The position numbers were made by a program, and so were the translations under genes. The notes beneath the pieces were generated by a model that was not told the origin of the DNA, did no database searches, and was given only the letters and a program-made list of their open reading frames with translations. Positions 35,209 through 48,012 of a stretch of DNA of 64,000 nt are shown piece after piece. Where the stretch lies: NCBI GenBank assembly GCA_000934385.1, contig KN880475.1, positions 1-64,000 on the forward strand. Reading direction: 5' to 3'. This DNA comes from Cylindrobasidium torrendii FP15055 ss-10 (taxonomy: Eukaryota > Basidiomycota > Agaricomycetes > Agaricales > Physalacriaceae). How positions within the stretch are numbered: the first letter of the stretch is position 1; every line of letters begins with the position of its first letter.

Positions 35209-36668
35209 ATGTCTGCCTTTGCCCTCCACGACTCATCCAGTGCTGCCTACAAGAAAGCGCGCAGGATACACTACAAGACCACTAAGAACAGGGATAGCGC
35301 AGCAGATGCCGACTGGACGCCCTTCAGAACTGCAGAAAAGTACTACAAAGCACGCTTCCCACCACCTAGCCTGGTAAATGTCCTGGACTTGGCTACACTC
35401 GACGAAGAAAGATCTGCGGAAATTGAAGCGGGATTTTGGCACGGAAATGGAGATACAGTTAGTATAAAGGAACTCGATACCCACGGGGGTACAAAGGTCT
35501 ATAGCGTTCCTTCAATACCAGGTGCGCCTTGCCCTAAGTCTTGCATCTTGAGTTAACCTTTGGACTAGGTCTGGTAGTCCTACCTTCTTTCTTGTCCGAA
35601 AAAGAGCAAAAATCTCTCATAAAATGGGCTCTGAGGGATCAGGCACGACACCCCAATCCGACGAACCTGGATGTCCACTATGCGATTCCTCACGAAGGTC
35701 TCTGGAATATGCATTTACGCTCGCGAAAAGACACGGATGCCGACACGGTTGTGCTCCCCCTTCCACCCACCGCTCAAGCGTCCTCTGCTGGCCCGCGAGA
35801 ACTCATCAACAATCCTCCTGCCTCGACGGCCATCCTTCAAACACTTCTCAGTACACCCAAACCCGATGCCCAACCTTCTCCGTCGACAAAGGCCACGTCG
35901 GCCAGTGAGCTATGTAAAAAGCTACGCTGGGCAAACATAGGATACTTTTATCACTGGGGTGTCAAGCAATACGACCTGGGACGGGGAAAGGCACCGATAG
36001 ACACTACAATGCGGGACATCTGCCAAGCTGCTGTCCGAGCGGTAGACTGGAAGCAGGTTTTTGAGGACGTTGAACTTGATTGGGGAGACGAGCAGGATTC
36101 ATGGAGATCTTGGCGCGAAAGTTATGGTCAGTAACAAACCTCTGGATATCTTTCGAGTTGACACCCTCTTTAGAACCAGACGCGGGAATAGTCAACTTCT
36201 ATCAAACAAAGGCGAGGAGAATCTTTACAAATGTTTCTTGTCAACTGAACATTGCGTAGGATACTCTCATGGCGCACGTCGACCGCTCAGAGGTGTGCGC
36301 AACTGCTCCGTTGGTGTCAATCTCGTCAGTCTTTCTGGTGCAGTCCGTCGATGGCACTTAACTCCCACATTATTAGACTGGGTCATGCCTCTGTTTTCCT
36401 CATCGGTGGTCAAACTCGAGATACTGAGCCTGTCCCGATCCTGCTTAGGTCGGGGGATGTGGTGATCATGTCGGGCCCTGCGTGTCGGAGGGCGTACCAC
36501 GGCGTGCCTAGGATTTTGGAGGGCACTCTACCGCCCCATCTGCATGATGAATGCGATGAGAACTGGGCACCGTACTTGGAGTATCTGAAGACGGCAAGAA
36601 TAAATGTTAATGTTCGACAGGTCTTTCCAAAAGGTTTCGATCCTTCGCAAGTAGGTCTATCAATTTGA
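35209..36668 (+). CDS. AlkB-family 2-oxoglutarate/Fe(II) dioxygenase (ALKBH1-like)
   Basis: The protein starts MSAFALHDSSSAAYKKARRI and has TPFRTAEKYYKARFPPPSLV. It continues LVVLPSFLSEKEQKSLIKWA and ELCKKLRWANIGYFYHWGVK, where RWANxGxxYxW is typical of ALKBH1. The catalytic part is PDAGIVNFYQTKDTLMAHVD (the His-x-Asp iron ligands), LGCSAVFLIGG, LLRSGDVVIMSGPACRRAYH with the distal His, and RINVNVRQV with the 2-oxoglutarate-binding Arg. ALKBH1 enzymes demethylate or oxidise tRNA and DNA bases. Length about 430 residues. The fourth intron, 36212-36259, begins with GC instead of GT; splicing there is required to join QTK to DTLMAHVD. The gene is head-to-head with the MYND protein (77 bp between starts). 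Confidence 0.92.
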
Positions 36669-37223
36669 ATATGTACAGACATTCTGTGGTGATTGCCATG
36701 TCTGTGTACATGTATCGGTCGAAAGGAATCCTTACCAGAAAGTGAGAATGAGGGGGCACCACCACGACCGCCACCAACGATACCAGCAAGACAGCCCGGA
36801 GCCCCGGAAAAGAATATACCATAGTGGTCCTTCTTACAAGAAGGTCATTGTTCTAGCAACATGCATATCTCCAGCGGGAAACGAGGCAACGAGTCATGTC
36901 ATACTCTGTCCAGAAACAGCAACTGCTTTGGGCTACTTATGGCTAGATCCAAACAACGAGCGGTCCAAATGATAATCATAAAGAATCACCTGGCCTTCCT
37001 TTGCTGTGCAACGGCTCCGTGTTTGTGGTACACATGCATGATGGCGGACAACAACAAAGACCCTCAATATTGTTTCCGGAGCGCTATAAAGCTGGACTTG
37101 CATTGTTTGTTTTTCCCTCCCCCCACTAACACTGACGTGCGCGGACACGTTTATCTTTCCCTCGTCGTGCGTAGCCTTCTTGGCCAGAAATCAGAACACC
37201 CATCAAATCTTCGACTATAATCA
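36669..37223. other. Intergenic stretch without a supported gene
   Basis: This sits between two plus-strand genes. Frames up to 119 codons (36861-37220) show no motif and overlap the expected promoter of the gene at 37224. A CTTGTAAGAAGGA-type near-palindrome lies around 36830-36842 but means little alone. Confidence 0.45.
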
Positions 37224-37983
37224 ATGGCGCGCTCCCATGCTTCCAAGAGTCGGGCAGTAGAAAAACCGGCCGACTCATTTCCCGACAAGTATCTCACCAC
37301 TCTTCTCACCACTCTCAAATCCCTGCAAACCGGCAGTTTCTCCTTCGTCGTCGACAGTGCATACAAAACACTGAGGGACCGCGGGATAAAGAGGAAAACC
37401 ATCGAGGTCAAGCTCAAAGAGATTACCTTCAAACCCAAGGAGTCGAAGATCTGGACTCTGAAACCCGAAGTCGCTCAACTCTTAGGCGCACCCTCGCGCA
37501 GCACCAAGCAGCATACTCGTCGTTCTGGCGAGAGGTCTCAATCCGATATTTTGTCCTCCATAAAGTCGTGCGTCTTCACTCACACATACACCAATCGTAT
37601 AAGATCATTGACCCAGCTCCAGGGACTACGCCCCGCCTATCGAGATAGCGCGCAACCCACACCTTGCCTCGCATTGGATGCTACACCATCCTGCATACGG
37701 CCAATTCACCAAGCAATTTCCCAAGCATATAATGACCCGCAAGGCCGTCGAGCGCCGTGCTCAGCTCGAGGACGATCCATGGATTGCCGAAATCATTGAC
37801 CCATACCAAATTCGATGTGGTGGGTGCGGGGGGCGGAAAAAGCTCGATTCCCGGCATGGGACGTATAGTTATTATAACTGGCATCACCATAGAAAGCGGT
37901 GTGTGCCGTTATTTGTGCGGTGGATGGATCAGGAAGAGCCTGAGTGGGAAGATTGCGTTAAGGACGGTCCTGCGAAGTGGTAG
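37224..37983 (+). CDS. Putative zinc-binding protein of unknown function
   Basis: Two exons join in phase at IKS|S. The N-terminal half is basic and helical (MARSHASKSRAVEKPADSFP, DKYLTTLLTTLKSLQTGSFS, YKTLRDRGIKRKTIEVKLKE). The second exon reads RDYAPPIEIARNPHLASHWM, then TRKAVERRAQLEDDPWIAEI and a likely metal site: IRCGGCGGRKKLDSRHGTYS followed by YYNWHHHRKRC. Thus CxxC is followed about 20 residues later by W-HHH-x3-C. The last residues are acidic (EEPEWEDC). The layout hints at a DNA-binding zinc fold in fungal proteins of unknown role. No named family is recognised. Length about 236 residues. Confidence 0.8.
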
Positions 37984-38311
37984 AATTTATCGAACTGACA
38001 ATTGGACCTTTTACGGCTTAGACTCTCTCGTAGTAGTAGTTACGTATCACACGCATTTTGAATACCCAAACTGATTGACTTGCCCGTTCAAAATGTTGAG
38101 TTGCTTGAACGGGCAAGGCCTTTGCAAATACTCCCAGTAGTTTGGAGGTCTGTTGCCAACAGTCGGACACAATGCTATTAGGCAGGCAAACACGTGCAAA
38201 GGATTTCAGCCGCGATGACGCTTTCCGGCGCGATCACACCTTGGAAAGAACTTTCACCATTGTCACTTTCGCGTCGTACATGCTGGCGCTTGACTACTAA
38301 ATCACTCTCTA
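37984..38311. other. Intergenic stretch without a supported gene
   Basis: This contains the promoter of the LETM1 gene. Two copies of a short complementary motif (GCCCGTTCAA and TTGAACGGGC near 38081-38117) form a perfect 10-bp inverted repeat across the 3' end of the previous gene. It could act as a hairpin in the 3' UTR. Confidence 0.45.
38081..38117. repeat. 10-bp inverted repeat near the 3' end of the zinc-binding gene
   Basis: GCCCGTTCAA (about 38082-38091) and TTGAACGGGC (about 38104-38113) are perfect reverse complements with a loop of about 12 nt. It lies roughly 100 bp past the stop at 37983, where a 3' UTR hairpin or convergent terminator-like structure could sit. No function is proven. 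Confidence 0.4.
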
Positions 38312-40416
<2,105 letters not shown>

Positions 40417-40738
40417 GATATGCTTTTCTAGATGTTTTAGAGTGTACTTAACAGTATCTTGTTCCAGCATATAACATATGGACGCGCTGCGACATAATTG
40501 ATCAAGCTATCTCATTGCTGCGATGAAAATTGAAGTTAACGAGCATTATCCATGGGCGCTGATGGAACGACCATCAGGAAGCGACGCAGCAAGTTCTGGA
40601 ACGTTACATGGCGCCTGACCTCATTCGGAATAGATGCACGCACTGGGGTTAATGGAAACTATTGATTAGGCCTTAGATACCGGTTGGAAGACAGTGGCAC
40701 CGACCTCCCCAGCGCTCACTTTATTGCATCCCACCATC
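40417..40738. other. Intergenic stretch, promoter of the NLR-like gene
   Basis: No gene is seen here. It holds the 3' end of LETM1 and the promoter of the NACHT gene. An in-frame ATG at 40694 would add 15 residues not typical of the family. Confidence 0.45.
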
Positions 40739-43700
40739 ATGGACCCTTTGTCTATTGCGTCGGGGGTGGCCGGCCTGATATCTCTCGCCTCTTCTGTCGG
40801 CTCTACTCTATGGGAAATCCAGCGGGACTTTCGAGGAGCCAAAAAGAGCTGCGCGCGCCTAGCTGCTGAGGTCGACGCCATTTCCGACACCTTGGGTATG
40901 CTGCAAACCCATATCAGCCGGGTTGATGCACGGGCGTCTACCCTTCTACACCAGCCCGTGCAGAGATGTACGAAGGAGCTCGAGAAGATCCAGACAGAGC
41001 TCACTTCAGGCCAGAAGATGACTTTTCGCCGGAAGCTGTCGTGGGCGATGAGCGATGAGCGGCGCATTAGCGAGTTCATCGATGGGCTGGAGCATTACAA
41101 GACCATTTTCACCCTGGCATTACAGGTTGACAATACGTGAGCAGAATGGCTGACAAATTCTCCGGCCTCACCTGCTATACCAGTGGACGACTGGAAGACA
41201 TGAAGACAGAAATCGCAAAGCTACGAAGCATCCATGAATCAGGGGAACAACGTTCTGCGGATAAAGAAGATGGTGCGTCCCTGATTGCAGCCTTGAAGGC
41301 GTCGGTTGACGGAGCCTGGGCAGAGGACAATCTGGTGGCCCTCCTCAAATGGCTGAAGCCATTGGACATGGTGGCAGCGATGAACAAAGTTGCACAACGT
41401 CGCCAACCGGGGACTTGCCAATGGGTATACGAGAGTGCAGAATTTAGGTCATGGAGGGAGTCTTCTGGATCCCTCTTATGGTTACATGGGATAGGTACAT
41501 GTCCTGCATTGCACTTCAGTTCAATTCTGACCTTTACCAACATCTAGCGGGGAGTGGAAAGTCGGTTATATCGTGAGTTATGGTCCTGACGATTTTCCAT
41601 CGTTTGCTCATCTCTTGAGGTCCTTAGCTCCGCCGTGGTCAAACACCTTCTCCAGGAGCGCGCGCCAGATGAAGTCGTCCTCTACGCATTTTGTGATTTC
41701 CGCGAACCGGAAACGACAGATCCTTCGGACGTCTTGTGCACACTACTCGCAGACGCGTTGCGGTGGTACAAAGGCAGGGTCACCATAGACTTTGCGGAGC
41801 TCATAGAAGACGTGAAGAAGATGAAAGGCAATCGCTCAGTAGAAGAATTAATCGTACTCATCCTGAAGACCGCCCAGCGATCGAGCAAGACCTTCATTGT
41901 TATCGATGGTCTGGACGAATGTGAAAACCGTCTACGGGAAGACCAGGATTACACGGACCGAGAGGCTTTCCTGGGCTTTCTACTTGCGTTGGCGTCAGAC
42001 AACTCTATCAACATATTCGTTGCCAGCCGACCTGAGCACGACATTGCCATTGCCTTTGGAAATGCGGCTCAAATATCGCTTCTGAACTTGAAGGAGTCGC
42101 GCCTCGTTAGTCGCGACATTGTTCTGCATGTCGACCGCGAAGTCGAGACGCGACCAAAGCTCGCGCGTCTTAGCAATGACCTGAAGAGCAAGATTCGTGC
42201 GGTCGTGAGTGCCAGGGCCTGTGGAATGTGAGTCCCATTGGGATATTTTGTCTGCAGCTCATGCTCTCCTTAGGTTCAGGCTTGTGCAATGTCAACTGGA
42301 CCTCTTGGCTGGTCTTCGAGTACAGAAAAAGCTCCTCGACGCTCTCGATACTCTCCCTGTGACATTGTACGGTGTATACGACCGCATCCTGGCGCGAATA
42401 GAGTCTGAAGACGTGGCACTTGCGCGGCGAGCGTTGAGGTGGATCGTCGATGCCAAATCACCTATACGACTTGCACAAGTTGCAGAGGCCGTCACGATTG
42501 AGGCGGGTGCAAGCGAGCTCAACGAGGATTACAAGGTCATGGCGAATGAAGATCTCGTCGAAATTTTGTCCAGTCTGGTCACCCATAATTCTCAAGATGA
42601 TTTAATCTCTCTATCCCACTTTTCTGTGCTTGTAAGTAAGATCGCCAGTCACCCATTCGAGCTCTTCTTGCTGACGAAAAATGCATTGCAGGACTATCTG
42701 CTTTCCTCTCATTTACAGTCTTCTCGCTACTCCATTTATCGCCTCCCGGACTTGGCGGTACTCAGCGATGAGATGCTCGCTCTTCTGGTGGACTACATGC
42801 TCATTGACGCCTTCAACCGGCCGCCATTTCTCGAAGAAACCGACGTGCAACATTTTCTCGTCGAACATCCCTTCTATGCATATGCAGGCCGAAAATGGGT
42901 GGCATACTGCCCTGGAGTCAACGCCTCCGCTCAACGGACGTCGGATGCCCTGATTCGCTTCGTTCGAGCAGCAACATTCTGCCCCGCCGTTCACACCCTC
43001 CGTACACAAGTCTGGTACAGCGACCTTGGCACACGCCCTGAGATACTGACAAAGAGAGAATTCTACGACCCTCTCCGGTGGTTGGTCGAGCACCGGATTC
43101 CTCCCGCCTTTCTTGCCAAACACATAAAATCGCTCAACCCGTCCTCGGACCTTCTGCAATGCTGCGTCTTCGTAGCGCTCTGGCAGAACAATGTGCCGAT
43201 GCTTGAAGTCTTGTTGGATGTATGCGGCGCTAATGTCAATGGCGAGCATTTCTGCAGGGCATGCGAAAGGAACGAACTGCCCGTTGGACGGACACCTTTG
43301 GCATGCGCCTTGGAGGCTGGTGCCCTAGACTGTGTGCGTGCGCTTCTTGCTCGCGGTGCAGATGCGACTGCTACTATGAGTGACGGATGGACGGCACTCC
43401 ACTCAGCGTCAAAGGCTCGCAACAAGAATGCAGTGCAAATGCTACTTGACGCCCCCCGCGGAATCGATATCCATGCTCGTGATCATATCGGGCGGACACC
43501 TCTGCTTTTGGCGACTGCAGACGATGTCGAGGCGTGCTTGTTGGATCACGGCGCTGAAGAGGATCTTGACCTCTTCTTGGATACTCCGAAAGAGAGGCGG
43601 CCAGAGGAAGTCTTGGAAGTAGGGCTTTGCCTGTCAAGAATGCTTCATGGAGCACTAAGACTGGTCTCTTATATTCTGGACCTTGCAGAGTATTGGGCAG

Positions 43701-44193
43701 TGACCGTCGTAAGACGAGACTATCCCCGTGTCCTTGTGCAGGATGGCTCTCCCGACAGACCGTACGTCTCGCTCAAATTGAATGGAGGAAGAAGAAAGCA
43801 ACCTCTCCGCCATGTCATGTTCACTACCGAATCTCACGACCAAGGTACATACAACAAGCATTATCTATACTCGCAAGGCGCTAACAGATAACGACAGGCT
43901 GGTCTGAAAGTTACATTTGGGATATCGGGACATACGTCTCTGCCTACTCATGGTTTGAAGCAGGCAAGAACAACGAGTCGGAAAGAAAAAGAGTACAGAA
44001 CAATTTGCATGGCTCGCCCAAGAAACGGTTCCATAGGAACATTTGGATGCACGGTGTTGGCACAGAAAACTCGAACTGGCTATCGAAATTCCGGAACGGA
44101 GACACGATCAACGTTTACCCCAAAGCACAATTTCCTGGTTGGCTCAATTATGTATATTCAGTGGAACTTGTCGCTTATACTGCATGTATCTGA
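40739..44193 (+). CDS. NLR-like STAND protein: HeLo-like - NACHT - ankyrin - Trp-rich C-terminal domain, 1,046 aa
   Basis: Seven exons (40739-41136, 41184-41494, 41548-41572, 41628-42227, 42274-42631, 42692-43844, 43898-44193) sum to 3,141 nt and close the frame. Residues 1-130 (MDPLSIASGVAGLISLASSV) match the fungal N-terminal domain of STAND proteins (HeLo-like). The NACHT ATPase has Walker A GIAGSGKSV near residues 235-243, on a 25-nt micro-exon, and Walker B FIVIDGLDEC near 333-342. A winged-helix end reads SHFSVL-DYLLSSHLQ. Ankyrin-type repeats span about 762-853 (GRTPLACALEAGALDCVRAL, DGWTALHSASKARNKNAVQM, GRTPLLLATADDVEACLLD). Residues about 894-1046 form a Trp-rich domain (SHDQGWSESYI, FPGWLNYVYSVEL). 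Family members control vegetative incompatibility and cell death in ascomycetes. That role here is inferred. Confidence 0.9.
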
Positions 44194-44798
44194 CATTAGT
44201 AATTTCTTATATTTTATTTATCTCGCCTTAATTCTCGCTGGATCCGCACGGTTGAGCACTTGGATGCTAGCGCGCGCGGCCTTCAATGAGTCGAAAGTGA
44301 ACGATTGAACGATTGAACCGACTGCAAAGGTCTGCGCAGTTCTCGAACCACGACTACTGTGTTCATTGTGTTCGGATGAGACTATGGCCGGGCCTGCATA
44401 CTGATGATAGTGAGCGGAAGAGTTTGGTACTGGCTGCCCTACACTCCGGCAAGTCATCTGGACCAGGATTTACTGTCGAATCAAGCAATGAAACGGTGCC
44501 GTCGAGGTCATTCAATAATCAATCTCGATGAAATCGATAGGATATCCTCATGACAGGGCCAAGAAGAGACCCAGGAGACGGTCGAAACAATCGCAAGTCA
44601 AGATCATGTAAAGTGTATACAGTTGATTGAGGACTGTTAAAGCTGCAGAGGACAACGGAATGAATGACCAAAGCACAATCAAGCAATTTCGATCCACTAC
44701 ATTTCTACTTACTTCTACAGTTTATGGTACATTTTACTTCGTCCCAGGCTTACTTATTGTTGTACACTTCCGCCGTTAAAAAGCCTCCCTTCGCAAAT
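44194..44798. other. Intergenic stretch without a supported gene
   Basis: This lies between the NLR-like gene stop (plus) and the oxidoreductase stop (minus). A short tandem repeat of GAACGATT (two and a half copies near 44298-44317) is the only structure noted. No coding signal. Confidence 0.5.
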
Positions 44799-46491
44799 TT
44801 AGTCGGTGGCCTTCTTCTTTGACTTCTCGCTGGCCGCCCGAATGGCCCAGGTGAGCTCATAGGATTTGACGGCATCTGTGGAGACATTCAGTAGCTATTC
44901 GGCCTTGGTCCAAGGTCAAGAAGAACGCACCCTCATACGAGCTGAGAATCTGGGCAGCGTCGGGGTCCTCCTCGATGTCCTCAATTACATCGATGAAGTT
45001 CGAGATTTCGGAGAAGAATGGGTCGTCGTCGGGGAAGCGGTATGTCTGCTCATCATCGCTACCTGGTCGGCGAACGTATAGCACCGGCTGCACGTATGGG
45101 TTGACAAGCCTAAGAATGACTGGTCAGACAAAATCGCGGAATTAGCATGATATGCGCTTACTTCAGACTGTAGCCATCGGCGTAAACCTCAAGTTCACAG
45201 CTGTAGTCACTTCCCTGAAGACCCACGATGTGCGTGAAGTTGCCTACAGCACCACTGTCGTATTTCCTGCAACAAGATATGAGAAACGCCGTGTCATTGA
45301 GAGAAATTAGCATACCAGGTTGCGGCAGTGACACGAGGTATCCTGTTCTCCGGTGGAATCTGGCTTTCGTCAACCTTCATCGCGGAGAGTCTGCCCGCGT
45401 TTTCGTAGTGCTCCAGGGAGTGTGCAGAAACAGTCGAAATGTCAACCTCACCGCCGAAGTAGCGGGAAAGATCACAGAAGTGAGTGCCCTGCTCAATGAC
45501 AGGACCAAAGCTACGGGACTTGTCCCACCAGTCGGGCTTCGCGATAGCCTCGTAGGCGCAAGCGTAACGGGCAATGGTGGCCATAACAGTGAGGTTGTTT
45601 TCGCTGATGATTTTCTTCATCATCTGCGTGGCTTTGAGATATCTCAACATATACCTGAGGGAGGGTCAATCATCGCACTAAATCATTCGGGGGTGACGCG
45701 TACCCGATAGAGCAAATCGTCTGCGAATCCCTAATGGTCTTGGCGATGGTGAACGCATCCTTGATGTCGTCCTGAGGCCCTGTGGCCACAGGCTTCTCGA
45801 CGAACATGGCAATGCCGGGGAAGTTCTTGAGGATTTGAAGCTCGATATCCTTCCCGGGTTTGGAAGTACCCCGGAATTGTGGGGGGCTGCCGATGATGAC
45901 GGCGCGGGGGCGCTCCTTCGGCGTCATGTTGGCAATGAACTCATCAAGATTTTTGAAGACGCGCGTGTTCTCGTAGGCAGACTTGACGAACGTCTTGCAC
46001 TTGGCGCGGAGGACCTCCTGTGCACGCTGGACAGCGGGGTCGATGAGCGCGACGACCTTGAGACGCGGGCCAAGCTTGCTGCACGGATATCAGAAAGCTT
46101 CATAGGACGCTCGCTGGATTTACGCACTGCTCAAGACGGAAAGAGTGGTTCCATGGGCCCTCGTCGGAGCCTGGAGTGAACGATGTTAGCGCGTACAGAT
46201 CGCGCCGATCGCGACGGCGTACCGAACATAATATTGCCAGCGCCGATGAAGACGACATTGAAGTCATCAGAGCCTTCGATGGGTAGGGCTCTGGCAGCAC
46301 AGTTAGTTTGTGCGATGCGGGAGATAGGCGGATACGCACTGGTCCATAGGGATGAGCCTCAGCGGGTCAATAGAGCCACGACGCGGGTCTGAAATGGATG
46401 GGCGCGAACCCGACACGGCGCTCATGCGGTGAGCACCGCCGGCAGAGCCGCGGCGCTCAGACATGCGGCGCGCAGACATTGGGGTTGTCAT
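44799..46491 (-). CDS. Gfo/Idh/MocA-type NAD(P)-dependent oxidoreductase
   Basis: A Ser/Arg-rich leader (MTTPMSARRMSERRGSAGGA) precedes the Rossmann fold, which starts FNVVFIGAGNIMFG after ALPIEGSDD. It continues PRLKVVALIDPAVQRAQEVL and then AVIIGSPPQFRG. The family signature FVEKPVATGP carries the conserved EKP. The C-terminal substrate domain has CSIGYMLRYLKATQMMKKI, SRSFGPVIEQGTHFCDLSRY (with His in a catalytic position) and FTHIVGLQGSDYSCELEVYA. The end is AIRAASEKSKKKATD. Enzymes of this fold act on sugars, inositols or biliverdin; the substrate cannot be told. The long leader is not part of the fold and is probably disordered or regulatory. Six to seven introns. Confidence 0.88.
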
Positions 46492-47053
46492 CGTGGTGGC
46501 AGTGATTGTGGGTTGTAGTGATGGTAGAAAGTTAACTGCCAATCTTGCATCTCCGCGCCTCAAATGGTGGAGATGGCAGGTGACATCACCGATAGATTGA
46601 CGCGGCAAAGCACTAGAATTTACGTTCACTCCAAATGTCAATCCATGAGCGCGTAAGAGGCGCGTCGACGATGACATGGACTTGGATTGTCGTCGCGCGC
46701 GTTAATGAATGGCCCGAGGAGCATTGCTTCATATCCGACAGTGCCGACAACTTGGGAAGGCGGAATACTACGCGTAAGTATCATTGCCTCGACGCATTTA
46801 CAGGCGGGACGACCGCTGTACGCGTCAGGCAATCTCAACAATGGTGCGCAACGCCACATCGCTGATATCGCAGTAGATACAGTCTAGCCCTCGCTCAATC
46901 GTTGTCCCGCCCGAGCCGTTCCATCGGTGCGCATAACATGACTCCAAGCACAACGGACGTCCATAGCATCGAGAAACGTTGGTGGTATATGTATATCATC
47001 CTTCCCGGACGTGTATCCAACCAATTAATAGTGTACAATCCGGTTTGTTTGCT
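46492..47053. other. Intergenic stretch without a supported gene
   Basis: This contains the promoter of the oxidoreductase and the 3' side of the small coiled-coil gene. Frames of up to 76 codons (46635-46865) have no motif. Confidence 0.45.
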
Positions 47054-47589
47054 TCAGACGTCCATAATGTGCTGTTCCTTGTGGTCCAACTTCTCCTTTG
47101 CCTGCAGGCGCCGCTGCGTACGTCGCTCGGCCTGCTCTAGCCTGTCGCTCATCGCCCGGAGTTCCTCCTTAAGCTTCTCGTTCTCTTCGGCCAACTTCTG
47201 GACATTGGACGCCCGCTTGTTCACTTTATCCGTGCTGGGAAAGGGAGGAGAGGCGCATCAGCAGGTTGGCGACAACGTGGATTGGGGAGAGTGGGCGCAC
47301 ACAGGAGTGCTGGACAGGTCGGACGACGGTATGAAGCGCGACAGGTCAAAGTCCAACGAGGAAGACGACGGGATATCAGGAAGCGAGGCCGGGATTTCGA
47401 TGCGGTCGGGGACGGGCGGGGCTTCCATGCTTTCGGCGTCGTTAAGCGGGGCGCTGTTGGTTACGGGCTCGCTAGTGGGTTGGCCCAGTTGGGAGCTGGA
47501 GAAGCAGAGTATTAGACGCGTTGATTTCTACAAAGTTCGCATAGTAACCACCTCTGCGCCGTGGCTGTCGTCTTCCAATCGTTGTCCAT
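47054..47589 (-). CDS. Small coiled-coil protein of unknown function
   Basis: Three exons join in phase. The first encodes MDNDWKTTATAQ, the second an acidic Pro/Ser-rich block (LNDAESMEAPPVPDRIEIPA, SSSLDFDLSRFIPSSDLSST) and the third a basic coiled coil (DKVNKRASNVQKLAEENEKL, KEELRAMSDRLEQAERRTQR) that ends KEQHIMDV. Length about 137-140 residues. The heptad pattern and basic lead-in (NKRASN) recall part of a bZIP, but there is no full basic region, so DNA binding is unlikely on its own. It could be a scaffold or partner protein. The gene is divergent from the PIG-Y gene, with only 114 bp between starts. Confidence 0.7.
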
Positions 47590-47703
47590 TACGTGAAATA
47601 CTGAGAAGGGATGGGGGTGATGATGGGAAGATGAAGTGCTAATGATGGCCGCCACGTGCAGCCAACTTTGTTGCTCTCTGCCATCGCGCCGGATCCCGTC
47701 TCC

Positions 47704-47974
47704 ATGGTTGATACCGGCCACGTCGTCGTAGCCCTTTCTATCCTCTTCTTTTGTGTCGCGGGGTACGCGACCCTTTTCAGCGCGCTTCTGCCGCTCAGCG
47801 GGATACCGGTGCGTCTACTGCCCAACTTATGTATCCTTACTAAAACACGGATAGGTCCTGGACGCCCTCGCGCGCGACACGCATTACAAGTATTTCTTGA
47901 TACTTCTTGTCCCTACAGGAGCGTACTTTGTCATTGCGAATTGGGTTGGATGGCAATATTACCGGAATACTTGA
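47704..47974 (+). CDS. PIG-Y/Eri1-like subunit of the GPI-GlcNAc transferase, 74 aa
   Basis: Two exons (47704-47808 and 47855-47974, intron 46 nt) give 35 plus 39 residues. Two hydrophobic hairpin helices are visible: VVVALSILFFCVAGYATLF and YFLILLVPTGAYFVIANWVG, followed by the WVGWQYYRNT tail. The size, two-helix topology and WxGxxxxRN ending match PIG-Y, a small ER-membrane subunit of the complex that adds N-acetylglucosamine to phosphatidylinositol, the first step of GPI-anchor synthesis. An upstream in-frame ATG at 47656 is possible but would add 16 residues not seen in the family. The gene ends 38 bp before the stop of the minus-strand aprataxin gene. Confidence 0.8.
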
Positions 47975-48012
47975 AAGTGTCGCGCAAGTTGCAGAATACA
48001 TTGTCTACAACA

